Assembly (NCBI GenBank): GCA_910585205.1
Contig: CAJUCC010000005.1
Location: 1-6,784 of the forward strand
Source: an uncultured Lachnospiraceae bacterium
GTDB lineage: Bacteria > Bacillota > Clostridia > Lachnospirales > Lachnospiraceae
Direction: 5' to 3'
Length of the DNA stretch: 6,784 nt
Within the stretch, counting starts at the first letter, position 1. The number at the start of each line of letters is the position of its first letter. Below, piece by piece: positions 1 to 6,649 of this stretch. Under the pieces are notes generated by a model. It saw only the letters and a program-made list of their open reading frames with translations, was not told the origin of the DNA and searched no databases. A program made the translations under genes and the position numbers.

Positions 1-1
1 G

Positions 2-154
2 CTGCCGCTTTCCGGGGAACCGCCGCTGACACGGTATACCGTCTGTACGCTCGGGTTTGCGCAGACGATGGACATCAGCCGGGCGAAAAAAATACTGGGC
101 TATCGGCCGGAGAAAACACTGGAACAATCCGTCCGGGAATTCGGGCGCTGGTGG
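2..154 (+). other. SDR epimerase C-terminal domain segment within the fused gene
   Basis: This is the only visible part of the reductase, about 51 residues. The signature is GEPPLTRYTV, then Q-T-M-D-I-S-R-A, then LGYRP, then an amphipathic helix ending in a Trp pair. In 3-beta-HSD/OleD-like and related sugar-epimerase families this is the last substrate-side loop and helix. The Rossmann NAD-binding domain and the catalytic Tyr-x-x-x-Lys must lie upstream, outside the window, so whether the enzyme is intact cannot be judged. OleD-like and sugar-nucleotide epimerase identities cannot be separated from this tail alone; the neighbouring condensing enzyme favours a reductase acting on a beta-keto compound. 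Confidence 0.8.
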
Positions 155-1033
155 CGGGAGACGGACGGCGGGACATCGGTGCATGGGGACAGCGCCGGCT
201 GTCCGCAGGCGGGGGCGTTGGTTAGCAAAGGCCGTGTAACACGGGTGACGTTGTATCAGTGCGGTTACTGTACAAACCGGACCGGGCTGCTCTATCGGGG
301 CGCGGCGTGGGAGAAACGGCGCTTTCCGGCCGCTGCCGCACTGATCCGGCATACGGAACTCGGCGATATTCTGTTTGACACCGGCTATTCCCGGCGGATC
401 CGGGGGCGTGGTTTCTGGCTTTGGCTGTATCGGTTTCTCAACCCTGTGACGCTGGAAGCGGGCGGGACGATTGCGGAACGTCTGCGGGCGGACGGCATTG
501 ATCCGGCGTCCGTCCGTCATATTATTTTGTCCCACGGACATCCCGACCATATCGGCGGGCTGGCCGATTTCCCGGGGTGTACGCTGACGGCTTTTCCCGA
601 GGTGCACCGCGCCCTGGAACGGCCCTGCATCCGCAATCTGACCGTGCGGAGTCTTTTGCCGGAAGCGGGGCATTTCCGGGAGCATCGGATACCGGAGCGG
701 CGGCTTACCGGGCATTTTCTCTGCCGGTATTTTGAGCAGGTCTATGACCTCTTTGGAGACGGCAGCATACTGGGGATTCGCCTGGACGGGCACTGCAAAG
801 GGCAGATGGGTCTTTTCCTGCCGGACCGGAATCTGTTTCTGGCGGCGGACGCCTGTTGGGGGCGCGATCTGATCCGTGCAACGCCCCGGATGCGGTTTCC
901 GGCGCGGATGATACAGGATAATTATCCGGCAATGCTGGATACGCTGCGGCGGATCTGCCGGATGAAGCGGGAGCATCCCGGGATCACACTCGTGTTTACC
1001 CATCAGAAAGGAAAGGAGCGGACGTATGTTTGA
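2..1033 (+). CDS. NAD-dependent epimerase/dehydratase (C-terminal tail) fused in frame to MBL-fold metallo-hydrolase; 5' partial
   Basis: The frame is open from the window edge, so the real start lies upstream; 343 residues are visible. Visible residues 1-51 match the C-terminus of extended SDR epimerases/3-beta-HSD-like reductases (GEPPLTRYTV, then DISRAKKILGYRP). A poorly conserved linker follows (about 52-81). Residues 82-343 form a complete MBL-fold hydrolase: an N-terminal strand, LFDTGY, the metal motif SHGHPDH (H178, H180, D182, H183), H264 in DGHCKGQ, D283 in AADACW and H334 in FTHQKG. The order and spacing of ligands resemble the AHL-lactonase (AiiA) type, which binds two metals. The SDR part would be an NAD(P)H oxidoreductase, and the hydrolase part could cleave a lactone or thioester; both substrates are inferred. 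No stop codon separates the two parts. An internal GTG at 245 would begin a separate MBL protein of usual length, but only a weak AAAGG lies upstream. The 3' end overlaps the next gene by 8 bases, implying one operon. Confidence 0.85.
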   Translation: MPLSGEPPLTRYTVCTLGFAQTMDISRAKKILGYRPEKTLEQSVREFGRWWRETDGGTSVHGDSAGCPQAGALVSKGRVTRVTLYQCGYCTNRTGLLYRGAAWEKRRFPAAAALIRHTELGDILFDTGYSRRIRGRGFWLWLYRFLNPVTLEAGGTIAERLRADGIDPASVRHIILSHGHPDHIGGLADFPGCTLTAFPEVHRALERPCIRNLTVRSLLPEAGHFREHRIPERRLTGHFLCRYFEQVYDLFGDGSILGIRLDGHCKGQMGLFLPDRNLFLAADACWGRDLIRATPRMRFPARMIQDNYPAMLDTLRRICRMKREHPGITLVFTHQKGKERTYV

Positions 1034-2348
1034 CCGTATCCGTGTGCTGGGCTGGTATCTGTACTATAAGTACCGGCGGCCGTTTCGCAGCCGGGACGCA
1101 CTGCTGCGGTGGCAGCGCAGACATCTGCGGCGGCATTTGCGTTATGTGATGTCGCATGTGCCCTTTTACGCCGGCAGGGCGGAAAGGACAGAGGAGAAGA
1201 CATATCCCGTTACGGATAAGGCGTTTATGCGGGCGCATTTCCGCGATCTGAACACGGCGGGCATCGACCGGAAAGAGGCGGAAGATTTTGCGGTGCAGGC
1301 GGAGCGCACGCGGAATTTTACGCCCCGGCTGCGGGGAATTACCGTGGGTTTAAGTTCCGGCACTTCCGGGCGGCGGGGCATTTTTCTGATCTCCGACGCC
1401 GAAAAGAGCAAATGGGCGGGCTATATTCTGGCGAAGTTTCTGCCGGGGCGGATTACGGGACGGTATACGATTGCGTTTTTTATGCGGGCGGACAGCAATC
1501 TGTATCAGGCGGTCGGTTCCGACCGTATCCGTTTTTGCTTTTTTGACATTTATCAGGACATGGAGACGCATCAAAGGCGTCTGGAGGCGATACAGCCCGA
1601 TATTCTGGCGGGACAGCCGTCCCTTTTGCTGATGCTGGCTGCGGAGGTGGAGCGCGGCAGGCTGCGGATACGGCCGCGGACCGTGATTTCGATTGCGGAG
1701 GTGCTGGAAGCGGCGGATGAAAAGCGGCTGCAGGATGCATTTGGACTGCCGGTGATCCATCAGGTTTACCAGTGCACGGAAGGCTGTCTCGCCTCTACCT
1801 GCCGTGCGGGCACCCTGCATCTGCACGAGGATATTGTACGGATCGAACGGGAATATCTGGATGAGAGACGCTTTGTGCCGATTGTCACCGATCTGGAGCG
1901 CAGAGTGCAGCCGATTATCCGGTATCGGCTGAATGATATTCTGGTGGAACGCGTGAAACCCTGTCCCTGCGGGAGTCCGTGTCTGGCATTGGAAAAGATC
2001 GAAGGGCGGGAGGATGATATATTCCGCTTTCCGGGCAGAGACGGGAAGGAAAAGACGGTATTTCCCGATTTTATCAGGCGCTGTATTCTCTTTGCGGCGG
2101 CGGGGGATACTGATTCCGATGACGGGACGGAAAATGTGAAAACGGAGTATCGCGTGATACAGGAACCGGACGGAGCGATCACGGTCTGCGGGCGTTTTTC
2201 GGAAGCGGAAATGCAGCGGGTGCGGGAGGAATTTGCGAAACTGGCGGCAGACGGGAAATTTGTGCTGCCGGCGATCCGGTTTGCGGCATATGTGCAGCGG
2301 CCGGGGAGAAAGATGAAGCGGGTGGAACGCAGGAGAAGGGACGAATGA
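1026..2348 (+). CDS. F390 synthetase-related / PaaK-like adenylate-forming enzyme
   Basis: This 440-residue protein probably activates a carboxylic acid with ATP as an acyl-adenylate in the cytoplasm, for transfer to CoA or another acceptor. Visible adenylation motifs, in order, are the phosphate loop SSGTSG (110-115), YQCTEG (248-253, corresponding to the YGxTE motif), IIRYRLND (297-304, the PLIRYRxGD motif), CPCG (313-316) and GREDD (327-331, hinge). The Cys-rich CPCG insert and the compact N-terminus (no full ANL N-terminal domain) place it with PaaK phenylacetate-CoA ligase and coenzyme F390 synthetase. It best resembles the uncharacterised 'F390 synthetase-related' clade. The C-terminus ends in a basic stretch around KMKRV (429-433) that may hold the catalytic Lys. 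The start at 1026 is supported by AAAGGAG at 1012-1018 and the 8-base overlap with the upstream gene. The natural acid substrate is unknown. Real F390 synthesis is unlikely, since nothing here suggests F420 metabolism. Confidence 0.85.
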   Translation: MFDRIRVLGWYLYYKYRRPFRSRDALLRWQRRHLRRHLRYVMSHVPFYAGRAERTEEKTYPVTDKAFMRAHFRDLNTAGIDRKEAEDFAVQAERTRNFTPRLRGITVGLSSGTSGRRGIFLISDAEKSKWAGYILAKFLPGRITGRYTIAFFMRADSNLYQAVGSDRIRFCFFDIYQDMETHQRRLEAIQPDILAGQPSLLLMLAAEVERGRLRIRPRTVISIAEVLEAADEKRLQDAFGLPVIHQVYQCTEGCLASTCRAGTLHLHEDIVRIEREYLDERRFVPIVTDLERRVQPIIRYRLNDILVERVKPCPCGSPCLALEKIEGREDDIFRFPGRDGKEKTVFPDFIRRCILFAAAGDTDSDDGTENVKTEYRVIQEPDGAITVCGRFSEAEMQRVREEFAKLAADGKFVLPAIRFAAYVQRPGRKMKRVERRRRDE

Positions 2349-3298
2349 AAAAACAAAAGACGGTGATGCGTCATGTCAGACTGGCCGGGATGGGAAAGGC
2401 GCTGGCGGGCGGAGAACTCTGCTTTGCGGGAGAGAAACGGTATCGGCTGCGCGCGGGTGAGACGTTTTCCGATCTGATGTATCAGGCATCCTGTCGGGCG
2501 CTGGCGGCAGCAGGCATGGAAATCGAAGACATGGATTGTATTGTATGTGCGACGGCGACGCCCGTACAGGCGATTCCCTGCAACGCCGCGTTGCTGCATG
2601 AGCGGCTGGCAAAGGGACTGGACATTCCGGCCTTTGACGTCAACAGTACCTGTACTTCTTTTGTGACGGCGCTGGATGTCCTGTCATGCATGACGGAGAT
2701 GGGGCGGTATCGCCGTGTGCTGATTGTATCGGGCGATATGGCCTCCGCCGCGCTGAATCCGGCGCAGCGGGAAAGTTACGAACTGTTTTCCGACGGGGCG
2801 GCGGCCTGCGTGCTGACGGCAGCCGCGGAGGAAGACTGCGGCATTTTGTACAGCCGACAGAAAACATGGTCGGAGGGCGCTCACGACACGGAGATCCGGG
2901 GCGGCGGCAGTGCGCTTCCGGTTTTTTCCATGGAGAAAGGCAATCGGCCGGATTATTACTTTGATATGAAAGGCAGCCGGATATTGAAACTGTGTGCCCG
3001 AAAGCTGCCGGATTTTCTGAATCTGTGTCTGCGGGAAGCGGGGGTACGGCGGGAGGACATTGATCTGGTCGTTCCCCATCAGGCAAGCCGGGCGCTCGAT
3101 GTGATGATGCCTCGTCTGGGATTCCCGAAGGGGACATATGTCAATCGTGTGTCATGTTACGGAAATCTGATCTCTGCTTCGATTCCGTATGCGCTGTGCG
3201 AGACGGCAGAGGAAGGCAGACTACAGCGGGGACATCTGGTGCTTTTGATCGGCACGGCGGCAGGGCTGACCTGCAATTTTATGCTGCTTCGCTATTAA
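2345..3298 (+). CDS. 3-oxoacyl-ACP synthase III (KAS III/FabH-like) condensing enzyme
   Basis: At 317 residues this matches the usual FabH length. The thiolase-fold catalytic triad is intact: C103 in DVNSTCTSF, H245 in VVPHQAS and N274 in YGNLISASIP. The glycine-rich LIGTAAGLT near the C-terminus matches the FabH end motif. Such enzymes load an acyl group on the Cys and condense it with a second acyl thioester. The loops around the active site differ from housekeeping FabH (usually AACSGF or AACAGF, and YGNTSAASIP), which suggests a specialised enzyme. The ATGA overlap with the adenylate-forming gene (ATG at 2345, TGA at 2346-2348) and AGGAG at 2331-2335 fix the start and indicate translational coupling. 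There is no acyl carrier protein gene in the window, so its partners are acyl-CoAs or an ACP encoded elsewhere. Housekeeping fabH is disfavoured because no fatty acid synthesis genes are nearby. An OleA-like head-to-head condensation is possible but unproven. Confidence 0.87.
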   Translation: MKKQKTVMRHVRLAGMGKALAGGELCFAGEKRYRLRAGETFSDLMYQASCRALAAAGMEIEDMDCIVCATATPVQAIPCNAALLHERLAKGLDIPAFDVNSTCTSFVTALDVLSCMTEMGRYRRVLIVSGDMASAALNPAQRESYELFSDGAAACVLTAAAEEDCGILYSRQKTWSEGAHDTEIRGGGSALPVFSMEKGNRPDYYFDMKGSRILKLCARKLPDFLNLCLREAGVRREDIDLVVPHQASRALDVMMPRLGFPKGTYVNRVSCYGNLISASIPYALCETAEEGRLQRGHLVLLIGTAAGLTCNFMLLRY

Positions 3299-3311
3299 GG
3301 GAGCCTGACAG

Positions 3312-4205
3312 ATGGGACAGAAAAGAGAAAAAACGATTTCCACGGCGAAGGGAACGCTTTTTTACGAGGACAGGGAAGCCGGAATTGCGGTTGCCGGATA
3401 TATGGGAGAAGATACCGCGCTGCGGATACCGGAGCGGATTTCCGACAGAAGTGTCATATCTGTTGTGAGAAAAGCGTTCTGGAACAGCAGTCTGCGTAAC
3501 ATTACGATTCCGCATACGGTGACGGAAATCGGGGACTGGGCCTTTGCCGGCTGCCGTAAGCTGGAGGAAGTGACGCTGTGCGGCGCCGAAATCCGGGGCG
3601 GACGGGGACTTTTCCGTAAATGTCCCGCGCTGCGGAAGATTTCCATGCCGCCGCCGGGCCGGCCGGAAGGAGCGCGGTGTGTTGCGCCGGCTTTGCTGGC
3701 CGCCGCCGTTACGATTCTGGAGGCGGAATATTTGCTGTACCTGCCGCAGGAGTGCGGCTGGTATGCGCGTTTTGATGCAAGGATTCTGGAAGTTTTAGGG
3801 GAATCTGCGGAACATGTGATGAAGCATCTCGTCTACTGCGCGGAGGAGGATATGCTGGACAGGCAGGAGCAGGCGCTGTATGCGCAGAAAAAACAGAAAT
3901 GCCGCATTGCACTGCTGCGTCTTTTGCACAGGGAAGAATTGTCCCATGACGTGGAGGAATGTCTGACGGCGTATCTGCTGCAGGCTGCGGAAAGCGGCAG
4001 GTGCCTGTGGGAGACGGTGACGGCGGCGGGGGCGGAAGGATTTGCATATTGTGATATTTTGCTGCAGACCGGCTGTATCCATGCGGGAAATATCAATGCC
4101 ATACTGGAAATGACCGGCGGCGAACGGGTTGAATACAGGGCGTATCTGCTGCGCAGATGGCAGGAGCGGGAACGCATCCCGGTATGGGATACGCTGCATC
4201 TGTGA
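3312..4205 (+). CDS. leucine-rich repeat (BspA/LRR_5-type) protein with helical C-terminal half
   Basis: This 297-residue protein has no signal peptide or membrane segment, so it is predicted to be cytosolic. Residues about 37-113 carry about three BspA-like repeats. The clearest is ITIPHTVTEIGDWAFAGC (64-81) followed by KLEEVTL; a degenerate repeat precedes it (LRIPERI, then AFWNSSL) and another follows (LFRKCPALRKISMP). Residues about 120-297 look mostly alpha-helical and Cys-rich, ending in a helix pair around YRAYLLRRW. This layout is common in Lachnospiraceae LRR proteins, whose function is unknown, and the helical part may mediate protein contacts. The ribosome binding site AAGGGAG (3297-3303) overlaps the stop of the condensing-enzyme gene, so the two genes are coupled with a 13-base gap. 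The sensor kinase gene begins 20 bases downstream. A role as adaptor or effector for either neighbour is only inferred from position. Confidence 0.8.
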   Translation: MGQKREKTISTAKGTLFYEDREAGIAVAGYMGEDTALRIPERISDRSVISVVRKAFWNSSLRNITIPHTVTEIGDWAFAGCRKLEEVTLCGAEIRGGRGLFRKCPALRKISMPPPGRPEGARCVAPALLAAAVTILEAEYLLYLPQECGWYARFDARILEVLGESAEHVMKHLVYCAEEDMLDRQEQALYAQKKQKCRIALLRLLHREELSHDVEECLTAYLLQAAESGRCLWETVTAAGAEGFAYCDILLQTGCIHAGNINAILEMTGGERVEYRAYLLRRWQERERIPVWDTLHL

Positions 4206-4210
4206 CGCAG

Positions 4211-4220
4211 AGGAAAGGAA
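4211..4220 (+). promoter_or_regulatory. Ribosome binding site deciding the histidine kinase start
   Basis: The purine run AGGAAAGGAA sits about 5 bases before ATG 4226 and just after the stop of the LRR gene. It favours ATG 4226 over the longer in-frame start at 4157, which lies inside the LRR gene, has no Shine-Dalgarno sequence and would add 23 non-kinase residues ahead of the signal-anchor helix. Confidence 0.75.
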
Positions 4221-4225
4221 AGCAT

Positions 4226-5698
4226 ATGAAGCATTCAATAAAAAAACAGTTTGCGCTTGTCTTTATCGGCCTGATGGCTGCCACCATACTCTGCTGCTGG
4301 TTTATCAACAATACGTTTCTGGAAAGCTACTATATGAATAAGAAGCAAAAGGCACTGACGGCCGTTTACGGGAGGCTGAATCAGGCTTTTGCCGATGGCA
4401 GTTTTGACACGGAAACCTTTGACATAGAGCTGTTAAAACTCTGTGGGAAATACAATGTGAGTATGCTGGTGCTGGATGATGCCTCGGAACTGCTGATTAC
4501 CACCATGCATGATTCCGACCTTTTGAAACGACAGCTTTTGAATAATATCTTTTTTTCCGGTGCGCATACGGAAACGGAAAAGATTCTGGAAAAGACCGAT
4601 GACTATGTGCTGCGCAGTATGCTGGACCCTTTTACGCATACGGAGTTTATCGAAATGTGGGGATTTCTCGAACAGGGCAATCTTTTTATTATCCGTACGC
4701 CGAAAGAGGGAATTATGGAAAGCGTCGGCATTGCCAATCGGTTTCTCGCGTATGCGGGGCTGGCCGCCGTATGTATCGGCAGCGTGGTGATCTGGTTTGT
4801 TTCCAAAAAAATTACCGGGCCGATTATGGAACTTGCCGGAATATCCGAAAAAATGATTCATCTGGACTTTGAGACGAAATACCGCGGCAGCATCAAAAAT
4901 GAGATCGGGATTCTCGGTGAAAATATCAATCAGCTTTCGGAAACGCTGGAACGCACCATTTCGGAGTTGAAGACGGCGAACAATGAGCTGCAAAAGGATG
5001 TGGAGAAAAAGGAGCGGATCGATGAGATGCGCAAAGAATTTCTCTCCAATGTGTCGCATGAGCTGAAAACACCGATTGCACTGATACAGGGATATGCCGA
5101 GGGGCTGAAAGAAGGGATCAATGACGATGCGGAGAGCCGGGAATTTTACTGTGAAGTTATTATGGACGAAGCGGTGAAGATGAACGGAATGGTGCAAAAG
5201 CTTCTGTCGCTGAATCAACTGGAATCCGGCAATGACATTGTCGCCATGGAGCGGTTTGATCTGGCGGAGATGATAACGGCCTTTCTGCAGTCTGCCGATA
5301 TACTCATCCGTCAAAATGGCATTACGGTTAAAACGGATCTGGAAGTGCCGTGCTATGTATGGGCGGACGAGTATAAAACGGAGGAAGCCATTCGTAATTA
5401 TTTCAGCAATGCCATGAACCATTGCAGCGGTGAGAAGATTATTCATGTCAAACTGCATAAAACGGAGACTGCCGTGAGAGTGAGTGTGTTCAATACGGGA
5501 GAACCGATACCGGGAGAAGCGCTGCCCCATGTCTGGGAGAAATTCTACAAAGTGGATAAGGCCAGAACGCGGGAATACGGCGGCAGTGGCGTGGGGCTTT
5601 CCATTGTAAAGGCTATTATGGAGTCCATGAACGGGCGTTACGGTGTGGTCAATTATGACAACGGTGTGGAATTCTGGTTTGAACTTGCCGCAAATTGA
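4226..5698 (+). CDS. membrane sensor histidine kinase (HAMP, HisKA, HATPase_c)
   Basis: This 490-residue kinase senses an extracytoplasmic signal and autophosphorylates a histidine for transfer to a response regulator. Domains in order: TM1 about 9-29; extracytoplasmic sensor region about 30-170; TM2 about 172-192; HAMP from about 193 (ITGPIMEL); coiled coil about 232-265; HisKA with FLSNVSHELKTPI and phosphoacceptor H278; N box with N391 and N395 (RNYFSNAMN); G1 box NTGEPI (423-428); F box WEKFYK (437-442); G2 box GGSGVGLSI (452-460). In G1 the common Asp of DxGxG is Asn, as seen in some Gram-positive kinases of this style; the other boxes are intact, so activity is expected. ATG 4226 is chosen for its Shine-Dalgarno sequence and the immediate hydrophobic anchor. 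No response regulator gene adjoins it here: upstream is the LRR gene, downstream a lipoprotein. GC content appears lower than in the preceding genes. The signal is unknown. Confidence 0.93.
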   Translation: MKHSIKKQFALVFIGLMAATILCCWFINNTFLESYYMNKKQKALTAVYGRLNQAFADGSFDTETFDIELLKLCGKYNVSMLVLDDASELLITTMHDSDLLKRQLLNNIFFSGAHTETEKILEKTDDYVLRSMLDPFTHTEFIEMWGFLEQGNLFIIRTPKEGIMESVGIANRFLAYAGLAAVCIGSVVIWFVSKKITGPIMELAGISEKMIHLDFETKYRGSIKNEIGILGENINQLSETLERTISELKTANNELQKDVEKKERIDEMRKEFLSNVSHELKTPIALIQGYAEGLKEGINDDAESREFYCEVIMDEAVKMNGMVQKLLSLNQLESGNDIVAMERFDLAEMITAFLQSADILIRQNGITVKTDLEVPCYVWADEYKTEEAIRNYFSNAMNHCSGEKIIHVKLHKTETAVRVSVFNTGEPIPGEALPHVWEKFYKVDKARTREYGGSGVGLSIVKAIMESMNGRYGVVNYDNGVEFWFELAAN

Positions 5699-5699
5699 C

Positions 5700-5728
5700 T
5701 TGTTCTATTCTCCGATTGGTGTTAAAAT
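5700..5728 (+). promoter_or_regulatory. Candidate extended -10 promoter for the lipoprotein gene
   Basis: A weak -35 (TTGTTC, 5700-5705) lies 17 bases from TAAAAT (5723-5728). The TG at 5720-5721 gives an extended -10 (TGTTAAAAT). Transcription would start near 5735. The surrounding 107-base gap (5699-5805) has no convincing hairpin terminator, so read-through from the kinase gene is also likely. The match rests mainly on the -10 side. Confidence 0.45.
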
Positions 5729-5792
5729 AAAAAATAACGGTTCAGCCGGAATGCATAATGCGGGACCGGATGACACGGAAATATAGAGGGCG

Positions 5793-5799
5793 TAAGGAG
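5793..5799 (+). promoter_or_regulatory. Ribosome binding site deciding the lipoprotein start
   Basis: TAAGGAG lies 6 bases before ATG 5806. It selects this start over the in-frame ATG at 5758, which would place 16 charged residues (MRDRMTRKYRGRKEYG) ahead of the signal peptide and has no Shine-Dalgarno sequence. Confidence 0.8.
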
Positions 5800-5805
5800 T
5801 ATGGC

Positions 5806-6585
5806 ATGAAAAGGAAATGTGTGTTGTGTAGTATATTGATCGGTATGGGACTGCTCTTGACGGGCTGTACCAATGCATTTGACCATATGCCGGATCTGAC
5901 GGAGGAAGAGAGCAGACTGATTGCGGAGTATGCGGCCAGTATCATGATTAAGCATGACAAGTATGCCGGAAGGCTGGTAAGCGACGCTGAGATTGCGGCG
6001 GCAGACGAGCGTGCGGAACGTCTGCGAAACAGTGCGGAGCAGTATGCGGCCGCGCAGGAAGAGGAGATGCAGGAGGAAGGGACTGAGCAGAAAGCGGAAG
6101 GGAATTCCGATGCCTCCGCGCAGACGCCCGTGGAGGAACCGTTTGCCGGGATCGCGCAGTTTTGCGGTCTGGACGGATTTGAAATTACTTATGTGGGTCA
6201 TACGATCTGTGATTTTTATCCCCCGGAGGACAGCGAAGAACTTGTCTTTGCCATGGACGCGTCACCGGGCAGCAAATTGCTGGTGCTGCAGTTTATGGCG
6301 GAAAATCAGACTGCGGAAGACAGAGAGCTGGATATGATCGGGCGCAATATCCGTTTCCGGATTGCCGTAAACGACGGAGGCGCGGAGCGGGCATTGTCCA
6401 CGCTGCTGCTGGATGATATGGCTTCTTTCAAGGGGATTGTTCCCGCCGGAGCCGCTTCCATGCTGGTGCTGGTAAGAGAGATTCCGGAGGCGGAAGCCGG
6501 GACGGTCGGCACGATCTCACTTTCCATGAGAGGAGAGAACGGCAGTGCGGAGACGGTGTTGACGCCGGAGCAGAATTCGCGGTAA
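5806..6585 (+). CDS. putative membrane-anchored lipoprotein, Glu-rich, unknown function
   Basis: The 259-residue product begins with a lipoprotein signal peptide: basic MKRK, a hydrophobic core, and the lipobox LTGC with lipidated C21. Export and anchoring to the outer face of the membrane are expected. After C21 comes a helical stretch (about 30-85) of a style seen in Lachnospiraceae lipoproteins (MPDLTEEESRLIAEYAA). An acidic, low-complexity linker follows (about 84-112, rich in Glu, Gln and Ala). The C-terminal domain (about 113-250) is rich in predicted beta strands (FEITYVGHTI, KLLVLQFMAEN, NIRFRIAVND, ASMLVLVREI, GTISLSMRG), like an immunoglobulin-type beta-sandwich. No catalytic motif is visible. 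It follows the sensor kinase by 107 bases and may be a ligand-binding or cell-envelope partner of it, but this is inferred from position alone. Function is not recognised. Confidence 0.85.
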   Translation: MKRKCVLCSILIGMGLLLTGCTNAFDHMPDLTEEESRLIAEYAASIMIKHDKYAGRLVSDAEIAAADERAERLRNSAEQYAAAQEEEMQEEGTEQKAEGNSDASAQTPVEEPFAGIAQFCGLDGFEITYVGHTICDFYPPEDSEELVFAMDASPGSKLLVLQFMAENQTAEDRELDMIGRNIRFRIAVNDGGAERALSTLLLDDMASFKGIVPAGAASMLVLVREIPEAEAGTVGTISLSMRGENGSAETVLTPEQNSR

Positions 6586-6620
6586 ATTGGGAGGATTTGC
6601 CGCATAAAATCGAATATTAG

Positions 6621-6638
6621 AAAATTTTAAAATTTTTT
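6621..6638. promoter_or_regulatory. AT-rich palindromic tract, probable UP element
   Basis: AAAATTTTAAAATTTT (6621-6636) is a perfect 16-base palindrome extended by two T residues. It lies 12 bases upstream of the -35 box at 6650, the place where UP elements contact the alpha subunit of RNA polymerase. It could also fold as a weak A-U hairpin after the lipoprotein gene, but it has no GC pairs, so a terminator role is less likely. Confidence 0.4.
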
Positions 6639-6649
6639 GTAAAAAATGG

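Noticed and set aside
57..239. Small + strand frame rich in Arg and Gly
   Set aside because: It is out of frame with the epimerase tail, which has clear family motifs.
1766..2599. Minus-strand open frame of 277 codons
   Set aside because: It spans the junction of two well-supported + strand genes; its Ser/Arg-rich product is typical of an antisense shadow.
4433..5530. Minus-strand open frame of 365 codons opposite the kinase
   Set aside because: It mirrors the kinase gene, has no recognisable domain and no Shine-Dalgarno sequence, and the + strand frame has all kinase motifs.
5699..5757. Possible terminator after the kinase gene
   Set aside because: Only a 4-base stem (GTTA/TAAC) is available and no T run follows; it does not qualify.
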